Positions 50,234 through 59,236 are shown, counted from the first letter of the stretch. The stretch is 64,000 nt of DNA from Caballeronia humi (GCF_001544475.1 NZ_FCNW02000001.1:434001-498000), one strand, 5' to 3'. Translations and numbers: made by a program. Notes: generated by a model not told the origin, from the letters alone.

Positions 50234-50911
50234 TTATTCCTCATTTTCGCGCCGCAGCAAATGATAGCGGACCGCGCCCGCCTTGCCTTCCCGGTCTATC
50301 CGCCAGCCTTCCAGCGCAGGGTACGCGGCGACCTCGATCGCCTCGCCGGATTCGACGTAAAGCGCGCCGCCGGGCGTGACGAGCGGTGCCGCCAGCGCGA
50401 TCGCGCGTTCGAGCATCGGCTGGTCGGCGAACGGGGGATCGAGGAAGACGACGTCGAACGAGTTCGGCGCGAGACCAGCAGCGAGTCGCAACGCGTCGGC
50501 TTCGACGATTTCGATGTTCTTCGCCGCGAGTCGCGTCTGGTTCGCCTTCAGTTGCGCGACCGCGCGGCCGCTGCGCTCGACCATCAGCACCCGCTCCGCC
50601 CCGCGCGATGCCGCCTCGAAGCCGAGCGCCCCGCTGCCGGCGAACAGATCGAGACAGCGCTGGCCGTCGAGTTCCTGGCCGAGCCAGTTGAAGAGCGTTT
50701 CGCGCACGCGATCGGGCGTCGGGCGCAGGCCGTCGAGATCGAGCACGGGCAGCGGCGTGCGCTTCCAGTCGCCGCCGATGATGCGGATCGAATGCGGCTT
50801 GCCGCCGCGCGAAAGCGTCGGCTCGCGGACTTTGGCGGGCTCGCGGACCTTCGGCGATTCGCGGCCGGGCCGGGCTGACAAAAGCGAACGTGTGATGGAC
50901 GAACGGGACAT
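50234..50911 (-). CDS. rsmD: 16S rRNA (guanine-966-N2)-methyltransferase
   Basis: 225 residues from ATG 50911; the first ~40 residues are a basic, low-complexity extension (REPAKVREP repeats). The SAM motif is LDLFAGSGALGFEAASRG near residue 90, with catalytic motif IV DPPF near residue 155. Methylates G966 of 16S rRNA. The N-terminal extension is unusual compared with E. coli RsmD. It is divergent from ftsY. Confidence 0.95.
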   Translation of the reverse strand: MSRSSITRSLLSARPGRESPKVREPAKVREPTLSRGGKPHSIRIIGGDWKRTPLPVLDLDGLRPTPDRVRETLFNWLGQELDGQRCLDLFAGSGALGFEAASRGAERVLMVERSGRAVAQLKANQTRLAAKNIEIVEADALRLAAGLAPNSFDVVFLDPPFADQPMLERAIALAAPLVTPGGALYVESGEAIEVAAYPALEGWRIDREGKAGAVRYHLLRRENEE

Positions 50912-51132
50912 GTGAGAGCGATTAGGGATGCGCGAGGGCGCCGGACGCCAACGCGAAAAGTTGAAAGCCAACGTTACCACAGGCGTGCGCCTTGCCACCA
51001 ACGGGCAGCGACCGCCATAGGCATCGCCTGATAAAATACGCGCCTTCCGTGCTTTCGCTCGCCCGCCCGGCTGTCCCGACGCCGGGAACGCCGCGGTCGA
51101 AGAAACGCGCGCATCACCCACCAGTGCAGACC

Positions 51133-52338
51133 ATGTTCAGCTTCTTCAAACGATTCAAGAAACCGACCGAAGGCGACACGCCGGCTGAAGTTCAGGCCGA
51201 AGAAGCCGCCGAAGCCGAAGCGCCGGAAGAGCCGCTGCGCCACGCGACGACGCCCGTCACGCCCGCGCAGCCGGTCGAGCCGCCTGTTGCTCCGGTTGAA
51301 GCGACGTCGACCGCGCCCGAGCAAAAACCCGCCGAGCCGCAGCCGTACTGGCAGGGCCGCACGCCGTCGCAATGGAAGCGCGAGCCGCTCGCCGAAGAGC
51401 TGAACGAGGTGATCCCGCCGCCTGCGCCCGATGCCAGCGCCAAAAAATCGTGGATAACGCGGCTGAAGCACGGTTTGTCGAAGACGAGTACGAGCCTGAC
51501 CGGGATTTTCGTCGGCGCGAAGATCGACGAGGATCTGTATGAGGAACTCGAAACCGCGCTCCTGATGTCCGACGCGGGCGTCGATGCCACCGAGTTCCTG
51601 CTCGAAGCCCTGCGCGAAAAGGTGCGCACCGAGCGTCTAAGCGACGCGATGCAGGTCAAGAACGCGCTGCGCGATCTGCTCGTCGAGTTGCTGGAGCCAC
51701 TCGAAAAATCGCTGATGCTCGGCCGCGCGCAGCCGCTCGTCATGATGATCACGGGCGTGAACGGCGCGGGCAAGACGACCAGCATCGGCAAGTTGGCCAA
51801 GCATCTGCAGCGCTTCGACCAGTCAGTGCTGCTCGCCGCCGGCGACACGTTCCGCGCCGCCGCGCGCGAGCAGCTCACTGTCTGGGGCGAGCGCAACAAC
51901 GTGACGGTGATGTCGCAGGAAAGCGGCGACGCGGCCGCGGTGATCTTCGATGCCGTCGGCGCGGCGCGCGCGCGCAAGATCGATGTGATGATGGCCGACA
52001 CCGCCGGCCGCCTGCCGACGCAATTGCACCTGATGGAAGAACTGCGCAAGGTGCGCCGCGTGATCGCGAAAGCGATGCCGGATGCGCCGCACGAAGTCCT
52101 GCTCGTGATCGACGCCAATACGGGGCAGAACGCGCTCGCGCAGGTCAAGGCGTTCGACGACGCGCTCGGCCTCACCGGGTTGATCGTGACGAAGCTCGAC
52201 GGCACGGCGAAGGGCGGCATTCTCGCGGCAATCGCTCGTCAGCGGCCGATTCCGGTGTATTTCATCGGCGTCGGGGAGAAAGTGGAGGACTTGCAACCTT
52301 TCAGCGCTGCGGAATTCGCCGACGCGTTGCTTGGCTAG
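51133..52338 (+). CDS. ftsY: Signal recognition particle receptor FtsY
   Basis: 401 residues. An N-terminal acidic Pro/Ala/Glu-rich A domain (about 1-90) is followed by N and G domains: G1 [15 protein letters not shown] near residue 212, DTAGRLPTQ, TKLDGTAKGG. It docks ribosome-SRP complexes at the membrane. The adjacency ftsY-rsmD-coaD is conserved in beta-proteobacteria. Confidence 0.97.
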   Translation: MFSFFKRFKKPTEGDTPAEVQAEEAAEAEAPEEPLRHATTPVTPAQPVEPPVAPVEATSTAPEQKPAEPQPYWQGRTPSQWKREPLAEELNEVIPPPAPDASAKKSWITRLKHGLSKTSTSLTGIFVGAKIDEDLYEELETALLMSDAGVDATEFLLEALREKVRTERLSDAMQVKNALRDLLVELLEPLEKSLMLGRAQPLVMMITGVNGAGKTTSIGKLAKHLQRFDQSVLLAAGDTFRAAAREQLTVWGERNNVTVMSQESGDAAAVIFDAVGAARARKIDVMMADTAGRLPTQLHLMEELRKVRRVIAKAMPDAPHEVLLVIDANTGQNALAQVKAFDDALGLTGLIVTKLDGTAKGGILAAIARQRPIPVYFIGVGEKVEDLQPFSAAEFADALLG

Positions 52339-52359
52339 GAACTTGGCTGGGAATCAAGA

Positions 52360-52384
52360 AGGCGTCCCGTGGGACGCCTTTTTT
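52360..52384 (+). terminator. Intrinsic terminator of ftsY
   Basis: GGCGTCCC/GGGACGCC, an 8-bp stem with a two-base loop followed by six T residues. Confidence 0.9.
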
Positions 52385-52407
52385 GCGCGCTGTCGAAGCC
52401 GCAACGC

Positions 52408-53028
52408 TCAGTGCGAAAACACCAGCGCCGCCGCGATCCACCACATCACGCAGCCGACGATCACGTCCAGCACGCGCCACGCGACATCCTTCTCGAACCA
52501 CGGCTGGAGCAGACGCGCGCCGTAGCCGAGCGTCGTAAACCACACGATCGACGCGCACATCGCCCCCGCCGCAAACCACGCGTTGCGCGGCCATCCGTAA
52601 CGCGCGCCGATCCCGCCGAGCAGCACGACGGTATCGAGATAAACGTGCGGATTGAGCAGCGACAGCGCGAGCACCGTCGATGCCGCGCCGAGCGCCGTCT
52701 GCGTTTCGCCGTCGGAGGCGTCGAGGTGGCCGGGACCGCGCCACGCCGCGAGAAACGCCCGCGCGCCGTACAGGAACACGAAAATCGCGCCGGCCCAGCG
52801 GATCACGTCGAGCAGGAACGGCGCCCGCGAGATCAGCGCGCCCATCCCGCCGATGCCGAGGCCGATCAAAAGCACGTCGATCGACGCGCAGATCACGACG
52901 ACCAGCCCCACGTGCCTGCGCTTCAATCCCTGCTTCAACACAAACGCGTTCTGCGCGCCGATCGCGATGATCAGACTGGCGCCGAGCCCGGCGCCGGACA
53001 GGAAGCTCGATAAATAGGGAAGCGTCAT
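52408..53028 (-). CDS. argO: LysE/ArgO-family amino-acid exporter
   Basis: 206 residues, six membrane segments. LIIAIGAQNAFVLKQGLKRR near the N-terminus and LNPHVYLDTVVLLGG near residue 124 are the ArgO/LysE subtype signatures. Likely exports arginine or lysine/canavanine. The start overlaps the maiA stop by four bases (ATGA), suggesting translational coupling in a three-gene run. Confidence 0.85.
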   Translation of the reverse strand: MTLPYLSSFLSGAGLGASLIIAIGAQNAFVLKQGLKRRHVGLVVVICASIDVLLIGLGIGGMGALISRAPFLLDVIRWAGAIFVFLYGARAFLAAWRGPGHLDASDGETQTALGAASTVLALSLLNPHVYLDTVVLLGGIGARYGWPRNAWFAAGAMCASIVWFTTLGYGARLLQPWFEKDVAWRVLDVIVGCVMWWIAAALVFSH

Positions 53029-53669
53029 TCAGCGTCGGGTTGTTGCGCGGGCGCAGCGCGTTGGAAGGCATCGATCTGTCCGGCGTGATCGGCGATGCGT
53101 TCGATCGTCGGGAAGCGGCTCATGTCGATCTTGAAACGCCGCGCGTTGAAAACCTGCGGCACGAGGCAGAGATCGGCGACGGTCGGGGTATCGCCGAAAC
53201 AAAGCGCGCCGACCCGCCGGTCGGGCGCAAGGCGCTTTTCCAGCGACTCGAAGCCCGCCTCGACCCAGTGCGCATACCAGGCGTCCTTGACATCGTCGGG
53301 CGTTTTCACTTGATGCTTCAGGTACTTGAGCACGCGCAGGTTGTCGAGCGGGTGGATTTCGCACGCCACCTGCAGCGCGATCGAGCGCACGAACGCGCGA
53401 TCGACCGGTGCGCGCGGCAGGAGCGGCGGCTCGGGATGCGTTTCCTCCAGATATTCGATGATCGCAAGCGATTGGTTGAGGACGTTATCGCCATCGATCA
53501 GCGTCGGGACGATGCCGTCCGGATTCAGCTCGCGATATTCCGGCTTGAGTTGCTGGCCGCCGTCACGCAGCAGATGAACGGGCGCGTACTCGTAGTCGAG
53601 CCCTTTCAGGTTTAGCGCGATGCGCACGCGGTAGGCGGCGGAACTGCGGAAATAGCTGTACAGCTTCAA
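53025..53669 (-). CDS. maiA: Maleylacetoacetate/maleylpyruvate isomerase (zeta-class GST)
   Basis: 214 residues. A zeta-class glutathione transferase with the SSAAYRVRIALNLKGL N-terminal catalytic segment (SSCxxR-like, with Ala for Cys). GSH-dependent isomerase of the tyrosine or gentisate ring-cleavage pathways. It pairs with the downstream-transcribed hydrolase-type neighbour. The choice between maleylacetoacetate and maleylpyruvate as substrate is unresolved. Confidence 0.9.
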   Translation of the reverse strand: MKLYSYFRSSAAYRVRIALNLKGLDYEYAPVHLLRDGGQQLKPEYRELNPDGIVPTLIDGDNVLNQSLAIIEYLEETHPEPPLLPRAPVDRAFVRSIALQVACEIHPLDNLRVLKYLKHQVKTPDDVKDAWYAHWVEAGFESLEKRLAPDRRVGALCFGDTPTVADLCLVPQVFNARRFKIDMSRFPTIERIADHAGQIDAFQRAAPAQQPDAE

Positions 53670-53770
53670 TTTGTGTCTCCTCTTTCGGCCAAACGCGCTG
53701 TCAGCCAGAGTTGACGCCTTAGCGCCTTATCTGGCCCCATGCAACGTATTTGCGCCCTTATTCGCCACGC

Positions 53771-54469
53771 TTAAACCACGCGCACTGCAAACTCCCCGAT
53801 CCCGTCCACCCCACCCTTCATCAACTCGCCCTTTACAACCGCGCCGACGCCTTCAGGCGTGCCGGTGAAAATCAGATCGCCGGGGAAGAGTTCGAAGAGC
53901 GTCGACAGATAAGCGATCGTCTCGCCCACCGACCAGATCAGTTGCGAAATATCCGAGCGCTGCTTTTCCTCACCGTTGACCGTCAGCCAGATTGCGCTCT
54001 TTTCGAGATGCCCGACCTTCGCCACCGGATGAATCGGCCCGAGCGGCGCGGAGTGGTCGAAGCCCTTGGCGGTATCCCACGGACGGCCGAGCTTTTTCGC
54101 TTCGGCCTGGAGATCGCGGCGCGTCATGTCGAGACCGAGCGCGTAGCCGTACACGTAGTCGAGCGCCGTGTCGGCGGGAATGTCGCGGCCCTGCTTGCCG
54201 ATCGCCGCGACCAGTTCCATTTCGAAATGCACGTTCTTCGATTGCGACGGGTATTCGAACTCACCGGTCGCGCCGGGTGCGACGTAGAGCACCGCATCGG
54301 CGGGCTTGCTGAAGAAAAACGGCGGTTCGCGGTCGGGATCGTGGCCCATTTCGCGCGCGTGCGCTTCGTAGTTGCGGCCAACGCAGTAGATCCGGCGCAC
54401 AGGAAACCGCTCTTCCGACCCGACGACGGGCACCGCAACCACCGGTGCCGGAGTGAACACGTAACTCAT
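53771..54469 (-). CDS. Fumarylacetoacetate-hydrolase-family protein (fumarylpyruvate hydrolase type)
   Basis: 232 residues. FAH fold: [16 protein letters not shown] near residue 27, then [22 protein letters not shown] with the metal-binding acidic residues, and [11 protein letters not shown] near residue 200. Resembles fumarylpyruvate hydrolases (NagK type). It precedes maiA and the exporter gene on the same strand, so isomerisation and cleavage of a ring-fission product is the likely shared pathway. Confidence 0.85.
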   Translation of the reverse strand: MSYVFTPAPVVAVPVVGSEERFPVRRIYCVGRNYEAHAREMGHDPDREPPFFFSKPADAVLYVAPGATGEFEYPSQSKNVHFEMELVAAIGKQGRDIPADTALDYVYGYALGLDMTRRDLQAEAKKLGRPWDTAKGFDHSAPLGPIHPVAKVGHLEKSAIWLTVNGEEKQRSDISQLIWSVGETIAYLSTLFELFPGDLIFTGTPEGVGAVVKGELMKGGVDGIGEFAVRVV

Positions 54470-54704
54470 CCCGCTCTCCTTTCATGATTGGTCGTGCGGC
54501 CCGCGTGACCAGGCGAAGCCGGCAAGACGAAGAGTGTAACTTGGCCGCGCCGCGCTTGCGTGGCGGGCCTCTGCGGCCGATATCACCGTAAGCGGAATGC
54601 AAAGCGGCCCGCCGCGACTTGCCAGCGCTCGGCAAATGCGATACTCAATACAATCCCTTATCGCAAAAAAGCATGGACGCACGCCGCGCGTGCCCACTCA
54701 CCCG

Positions 54705-55676
54705 ATGACCGACTCCGCTGCTAAAGCCTTCCCCTGCGCGCGCTACATCAAGGAAATCGGCCGCGGCCCGAACGGCGCCCGCGCCCTGAGCCGCGACGAC
54801 ACCTACGCGCTCTACGAAGCGATGCTCGACGCCCGCGTCTCCGACCTCGAACTCGGCGCGGTGCTGCTCGCGTATCGCGTGAAGGGCGAGACCGCCGCCG
54901 AACTCGCCGCGATGCTCGCGGCCGCGCACGCATCGTTCGAGCCGTTGCACATCCAGAATGGCCGCGACCACGCGCGGCCGGTAGCGATCCCGAGCTACAA
55001 CGGCGCGCGCAAGCAGCCGAACCTCACGCCGCTCCTGTCGATGCTGCTCGCCCGCGAAGGCGTGCCGGTGCTGGTGCACGGCGTCGTCGACGATCCGGGC
55101 CGCGTCACGAGCGCCGAGATTTTCGCGGAACTGGGGATCGAGCACGCCGCGTCGCATGATGAAATCGAGGACAGCCTCGCGTCGCGCCGGCTGGCGTTCG
55201 CGCCGATCGCGTCGCTTGCGCCGAAGCTCGCGCGGCTCCTGTCCCTGCGCCGGATCATGGGCGTGCGCAATTCGACGCACACGCTCGTCAAGATTCTGCA
55301 GCCGTTCGCGCAGCCGGGCCTGCGGATCGTGAACTACACGCATCCACAGTATCGCGACAGCCTGACGGGCCTCTTCATCGACCACCCCGATGCCGCGACC
55401 GGCGGCGCTTTGCTCGCGCGCGGCACTGAAGGCGAAGCGGTCGCGGATACGCGTCGGCAAGTGCAGGTCGACTGGTTCCACGACGGGCATTCGGAGACGC
55501 TGCTGTCGGCGGAACGCTCGTCCGCCGATGCGCCCGCCGCCGCGTTGCCCGAATCGCTCGACGCGGCGACCACCGCGCGCTGGATCGAAACCGTGTTGCG
55601 CGGCGAGGTGCCGGTGCCCCCAGCGGTCGCGCGGCAGGTGGAACTGATCACCGAGGTGGTGCGCAGGCCCCAATAA
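54705..55676 (+). CDS. ybiB: DNA-binding protein YbiB / TrpD2 family
   Basis: 323 residues from ATG 54705. Glycosyltransferase-family-3 fold related to anthranilate phosphoribosyltransferase (TrpD2). Family segments YIKEIGRGPNGARALSRDD and RRIMGVRNSTHTLVKILQPF are present. E. coli YbiB binds nucleic acid and is LexA-regulated; no enzymatic activity is established. It is divergent from the FAH operon and upstream of leuA. Confidence 0.88.
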   Translation: MTDSAAKAFPCARYIKEIGRGPNGARALSRDDTYALYEAMLDARVSDLELGAVLLAYRVKGETAAELAAMLAAAHASFEPLHIQNGRDHARPVAIPSYNGARKQPNLTPLLSMLLAREGVPVLVHGVVDDPGRVTSAEIFAELGIEHAASHDEIEDSLASRRLAFAPIASLAPKLARLLSLRRIMGVRNSTHTLVKILQPFAQPGLRIVNYTHPQYRDSLTGLFIDHPDAATGGALLARGTEGEAVADTRRQVQVDWFHDGHSETLLSAERSSADAPAAALPESLDAATTARWIETVLRGEVPVPPAVARQVELITEVVRRPQ

Positions 55677-55704
55677 ACCGGAAAGCTCCGATTGCACCCG
55701 TCGG

Positions 55705-55734
55705 TTGACAGTTCAGCCGACGCTGACATACAGT
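55705..55734 (+). promoter_or_regulatory. Promoter of the leu leader/leuA transcript
   Basis: A perfect -35 TTGACA (55705-55710), 18-bp spacer and -10-like TACAGT (55729-55734). The predicted transcription start is at or near 55741, the first base of the leader-peptide ATG. Confidence 0.6.
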
Positions 55735-55740
55735 AGCCTC

Positions 55741-55818
55741 ATGCGCTACACCCAATTCTCCTCCCTCCGAATTATTTCGGGCCGCCTAGCGCGGCCCCTA
55801 TCACTACGTCTAGCGTAA
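55741..55818 (+). CDS. leuL: Leucine-rich leader peptide (leuA leader)
   Basis: A 25-residue ORF, too short for standard ORF lists, upstream of leuA: MRYTQFSSLRIISGRLARPL then SLRLA. It contains five Leu (positions 9, 16, 20, 22, 24) and two adjacent Ile. Four of the five Leu codons are CTA, a codon expected to be rare in such a GC-rich genome, so the ribosome should stall when Leu-tRNA is scarce. No Shine-Dalgarno precedes the ATG, which coincides with the predicted transcription start, so the leader may be leaderless, like trpL of rhizobia. Symbol assigned by analogy. Confidence 0.7.
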   Translation: MRYTQFSSLRIISGRLARPLSLRLA

Positions 55819-55893
55819 ATCGCCAGGCGTAGTGCTGCGCGTTCGTCTCTTCAACGCGCGGTCCTCCCAGCAGTTCCCGTAGTGCTCTCTTTT
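55802..55893 (+). promoter_or_regulatory. Candidate attenuator RNA downstream of the leader peptide
   Basis: CACTACG (55802-55808, covering the Leu codons) can pair with CGTAGTG at 55828-55834 or with the second copy at 55878-55884, so mutually exclusive structures are possible. A further 9-bp hairpin lies at 55835-55861. A pyrimidine tract CTCTCTTTTC ends at about 55894. No textbook terminator with long T-run is obvious, so the mechanism (intrinsic, Rho or translational) is open. Confidence 0.5.
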
Positions 55894-55955
55894 CACCACC
55901 TGTAGTCGTCAGCTTTTCGTTCGCGCATCCCGCGATACGGAAACGCGAGGGTCAC

Positions 55956-56135
55956 ATGCACGCTGCTTCGCGCACGTTCACGCTGGTCGCAGGCGTCACC
56001 ATCGCCGTGATGCAACGTGACCGCGCGCGCGGACAAGCCTCTCAGCGCGCATCGGGCAGTAGCCGGCCAGCCGCCGGCGTCGGCCTCTCTCGCAGGCGCT
56101 ACGCAACCGCCGATAAACGAGGTCGACGATCATGA
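55956..56135 (+). CDS. Small ORF overlapping the leuA start
   Basis: 59 codons, ATG with GAGGG five bases upstream, ending at TGA inside the ATGATG of leuA. The peptide is basic (RRR and KRGRR segments) with no recognised family. It could translationally couple leuA to the leader region, or be chance in GC-rich DNA. Low confidence that it is expressed. Confidence 0.25.
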   Translation: MHAASRTFTLVAGVTIAVMQRDRARGQASQRASGSSRPAAGVGLSRRRYATADKRGRRS

Positions 56136-57784
56136 TGCCCAGCCCCTCCGAGAAATACCGTCCGTTTCCGCAAGTCCGCCTGACCGGCCGCCGCTGGCCG
56201 ACGCGCACGATCGAGAAAGCGCCGATCTGGATGAGCACCGACTTGCGCGACGGCAACCAGTCGCTGATCGAGCCGATGAGCATCGCGGCGAAGCTCGAAT
56301 TCTTCGAGCTGCTGGTGGCGACGGGTTTCAAGGAGATCGAGGTGGGCTTTCCATCGGCCTCGCAGACGGATTTCGACTTCGTGCGCAAGTTGATCGTCGA
56401 AAAGCGCATCCCCGATGACGTCACCATCGAAGTGCTCGTGCAGTCGCGTCGCGAATTGATCGAGCGGACGTTCGAGGCGGTGGAAGGGGCGTCGAAGGTG
56501 ATCGTGCACTTGTACAACGCGATCGCGCCCTCGTTCCGGCGCATCGTGTTCAATCAATCGAAGGATGAGGTGAAGGCGCTGGCCGTCGAGGGTACGCGCA
56601 TCATCAAGGAATGCGCGGCCGCGCGGCCCGGCACGCACTGGACCTATCAGTACTCGCCGGAGACGTTCAGCATGACCGAGCTCTCCTTCGCGCGCGAAGT
56701 CTGCGACGCCGTCGCGCAAATGTGGCGCCCGACGCCCGAGCACAAGATGATCGTGAACCTGCCCGCGACCGTCGAAGCGGCGATGCCGAACGTATTCGCC
56801 GACCAGGTCGAGTGGATGGACCGCAACATGGGGTATCGCGACAGCATCGTGCTGTCGGTGCATCCGCATAACGATCGCGGCACGGCGGTCGCGGCAGCCG
56901 AACTCGCGCTGCTCGCGGGGGCGGATCGCGTCGAAGGGTGTCTCTTCGGCAACGGCGAGCGCACCGGCAACGTCGATCTCGTGACGCTCGCGATGAATCT
57001 CTATACGCAGGGTATCGACCCGGGCCTCGATTTCTCGGATATCGACGGCGTGCGGCGCGTCGTCGAGCGCTGCAATCAGATTCCCGTGCACCCGCGCCAT
57101 CCGTACGCGGGCGATCTCGTGTTCACGGCGTTTTCGGGTTCGCACCAGGACGCGATCAGGAAGGGCTTCGCACAGCGCCAGCCGGGCACGGTGTGGGACG
57201 TGCCCTATTTGCCAATCGATCCCGCCGATCTCGGCCGCAGCTACGACGCCGTGATCCGCGTGAACAGCCAGTCGGGTAAAGGCGGCGCGACGTTCCTGCT
57301 GGAGCGCGGATTGGGGTTCACGCCGCCACGGCGCGTGCAGATCGAGTTCAGCCACGCGGTGCAGGCGGTCGCGGATCAATCGGGCGAGGAAGTTTGCGGC
57401 GATGCCATCTGCGCGCTGTTCCGGCGCGAATATTTCGATGTCACGGGGCCGGTGTTGCGCGTGAATGCGGCGACGCTGCGTGTCCAGGGGCGGAGTGTCG
57501 CGATGCCGGCGGCGTCCGGTGCGGCTTCGGGCGATGTGTACGCGGAAGCGGTCGCGGTCGCGCTGGGGATGGCAGCGCAGGTGTCATCGTTTGAAACGGC
57601 CAATACCGCGAATGGCGAGACGGCGGTGTTCGTCGGGTGCCGCGTCGGTGAGCAGGCCGTGCGTTACGGCGTCGCGGTAAATGCTAACGCGGCGCTGGCA
57701 GTCGTCGATGCGGTCGTCAGCGCGGTGAATCGTGCGCAATGGGCGGGAGTTGCACAGGTTGAAAGCGAAGCGGTCGCGGCTTGA
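56132..57784 (+). CDS. leuA: 2-isopropylmalate synthase (long LeuA2 type)
   Basis: About 550 residues from ATG 56132 (or 56135), with GAGG upstream. HMGL-like TIM barrel: [15 protein letters not shown] near residue 36 with the metal-binding Asp, and [16 protein letters not shown] near residue 245 with His ligands. The C-terminal LeuA allosteric domain follows from about residue 425, with leucine feedback binding. Catalyses the committed step of leucine synthesis. Preceded by a leucine-rich leader, suggesting attenuation control. Confidence 0.96.
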   Translation: MMPSPSEKYRPFPQVRLTGRRWPTRTIEKAPIWMSTDLRDGNQSLIEPMSIAAKLEFFELLVATGFKEIEVGFPSASQTDFDFVRKLIVEKRIPDDVTIEVLVQSRRELIERTFEAVEGASKVIVHLYNAIAPSFRRIVFNQSKDEVKALAVEGTRIIKECAAARPGTHWTYQYSPETFSMTELSFAREVCDAVAQMWRPTPEHKMIVNLPATVEAAMPNVFADQVEWMDRNMGYRDSIVLSVHPHNDRGTAVAAAELALLAGADRVEGCLFGNGERTGNVDLVTLAMNLYTQGIDPGLDFSDIDGVRRVVERCNQIPVHPRHPYAGDLVFTAFSGSHQDAIRKGFAQRQPGTVWDVPYLPIDPADLGRSYDAVIRVNSQSGKGGATFLLERGLGFTPPRRVQIEFSHAVQAVADQSGEEVCGDAICALFRREYFDVTGPVLRVNAATLRVQGRSVAMPAASGAASGDVYAEAVAVALGMAAQVSSFETANTANGETAVFVGCRVGEQAVRYGVAVNANAALAVVDAVVSAVNRAQWAGVAQVESEAVAA

Positions 57785-57900
57785 ATCGCGCTGTGACGCA
57801 GACGCAGGCGTCATGGCTTGCGGCGCGTTGGCGAGGAGCGCAGGCGTCGCAACTTGAGAAACACCGCAGCGAGCGAATCACTCTTGCCGCCTGAAAAGCA

Positions 57901-57940
57901 AAAGCGCCTCGCCGCAACACGCGACGAGGCGCCGATGTTT
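57901..57940 (-). terminator. Intrinsic terminator of the NTF2-like gene
   Basis: GCGCCTCG/CGAGGCGC stem with inner CGC/GCG pairing. On the minus strand it is followed by TTTTGCTTTT. Probably ends the NTF2-like gene; also faces leuA. Confidence 0.7.
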
Positions 57941-57961
57941 TCCCAAGCCCATCGCGAAAGC

Positions 57962-58345
57962 TCACTCCAGCGCCACGCGCGTCGCCTGCAGCGCGAGCAA
58001 CTGCCACTGCCCGTCGATATGAACATGCACCGCCGTGTACGCGATCGGAAACAGCAGCGCGCCGTTTTTCGATTCCATCTCGATCAGCGCGCGGCCCGAC
58101 ACGAGACACGTATCGCGTCCGGCAGGCATCACGTCCTGCGACTGGATTTCGATCTGGCGATACCGTCGCCGCCCGGCCGTGATCGCGTCGATGAACTGGC
58201 GTTTCGTCTCGCGCTTGCCGTTCGTGTGCACGTAACTGACGTTCTCTGCCAGCAACGCGTCCAGCAGGGCACCGTCGCCGTCCACCATCGCCCGGAAGCG
58301 GTCGCGCTCGAGGCCGCGGATCGCCTCAATAGTATTTGCCGGCAT
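57962..58345 (-). CDS. NTF2-like (SnoaL/DUF4440) protein
   Basis: 127 residues. Cone-shaped NTF2-like fold indicated by IRGLERDRFRAMVDGDGALL, the LLAENVSYVHTNGKRETKRQ strand-turn and the C-terminal HVHIDGQWQLLALQATRV. Enzymatic role unknown. Lies downstream of the PagL-like gene by 45 bp on the same strand. Confidence 0.85.
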   Translation of the reverse strand: MPANTIEAIRGLERDRFRAMVDGDGALLDALLAENVSYVHTNGKRETKRQFIDAITAGRRRYRQIEIQSQDVMPAGRDTCLVSGRALIEMESKNGALLFPIAYTAVHVHIDGQWQLLALQATRVALE

Positions 58346-58390
58346 CTGTCGATTCCTCTTGCACCGAGGAACCGATGCACGCGTTCCCCG

Positions 58391-58957
58391 TCAGAAGTTG
58401 TATTGCAGATATAGCTGGCTGAAATTTATACCAGGATTCGGCTCTTTGATACCGCCGTTCGACAAATGCTGAAAGCGGAAGCCGGCCTGGTAGTTCTGAT
58501 GCGAGCCGAAGATCGCACCCACGCCGACCATGTCGGCAAACTGGAACGCGCTGCCCACCGAGAACGTATCGGTGATGCGCGTGTGCGAAAGCAGCCGTAT
58601 TCCGACACCCGCCTCGATGAACGGCCGGATCGTGCCTGAACTCCTGACGAAGCGGATGACCGGCGTGAGGCCGACCTCGAAGATATTTGGATGGACGGCA
58701 TTGTCCTCGGTCGAATGCCAGTAGGAGACGTGCGCTTCGCCGACCATAGTGAAGTGAAAGCCGCCGATTTCCCACCAGGTCCAGTTGGGGTCCCACACGA
58801 CGCCGATATCCGCTTTCTTGATGTCGTGATCCGCGACGCCGCCGGCAACTTGCACGCCGAACTGGTCGGCGCTCGCGACGGCCGGAAGGCACGCCCAAGC
58901 CGCAAAGACGGCGCATTGCAGGAATAGATCTAGCCAGGCGCTTTTTTTCTTCTTCAC
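58391..58957 (-). CDS. pagL: PagL-like lipid A 3-O-deacylase
   Basis: About 188 residues from GTG 58957, chosen because it gives a normal basic signal peptide (KKKKSAWLDLFLQCAVF...ASA); another GTG at 59002 adds 15 residues. Outer-membrane beta-barrel with the PagL active-site stretch FQHLSNGGIKEPNPG near the C-terminus (catalytic His-Ser) and terminal LYLQYNF. Removes the 3-O-acyl chain of lipid A, altering host recognition and outer-membrane packing. Divergent from rpoH. Confidence 0.88.
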   Translation of the reverse strand: MKKKKSAWLDLFLQCAVFAAWACLPAVASADQFGVQVAGGVADHDIKKADIGVVWDPNWTWWEIGGFHFTMVGEAHVSYWHSTEDNAVHPNIFEVGLTPVIRFVRSSGTIRPFIEAGVGIRLLSHTRITDTFSVGSAFQFADMVGVGAIFGSHQNYQAGFRFQHLSNGGIKEPNPGINFSQLYLQYNF

Positions 58958-59201
58958 GAACACCCCGACACTAGTTTCGATACCGACCGCTCGGACGGCC
59001 ACCGCGGTATTTTAGAGATGGCTGCGAAATCTTGCTTGGATCGTGTCCGGTTTCCGCGAAAAGATGAATAAAGTTTCGAGGACGGATCGAAACGAGGTAA
59101 TTCATGCGAATTAATCGGACCTTGCACGGCGTCCACGGTAAAAATGACTGTTTAATTATCTGTAATATGTCTCCTATCATCCCCCGATTTTCGATAGTTT
59201 T

Positions 59202-59217
59202 TGTGGGAACTCCCACA
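59202..59217. promoter_or_regulatory. Perfect palindrome upstream of rpoH
   Basis: TGTGGGAACTCCCACA is a 7-2-7 inverted repeat 20 bp upstream of the CIRCE element. Its GGAACTC half overlaps the possible sigma-E -35. Possible site for an unknown regulator. Confidence 0.5.
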
Positions 59218-59233
59218 CTAGGCAGCGCTCTAA
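59206..59233 (+). promoter_or_regulatory. Possible sigma-E-type promoter of rpoH
   Basis: GGAACTC, 16-bp spacer, TCTAA. This resembles the sigma-E (RpoE) consensus GGAACTT-N16-TCNAA. The predicted start falls inside the CIRCE element. Inference by eye only. Confidence 0.4.
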
Positions 59234-59236
59234 TTC

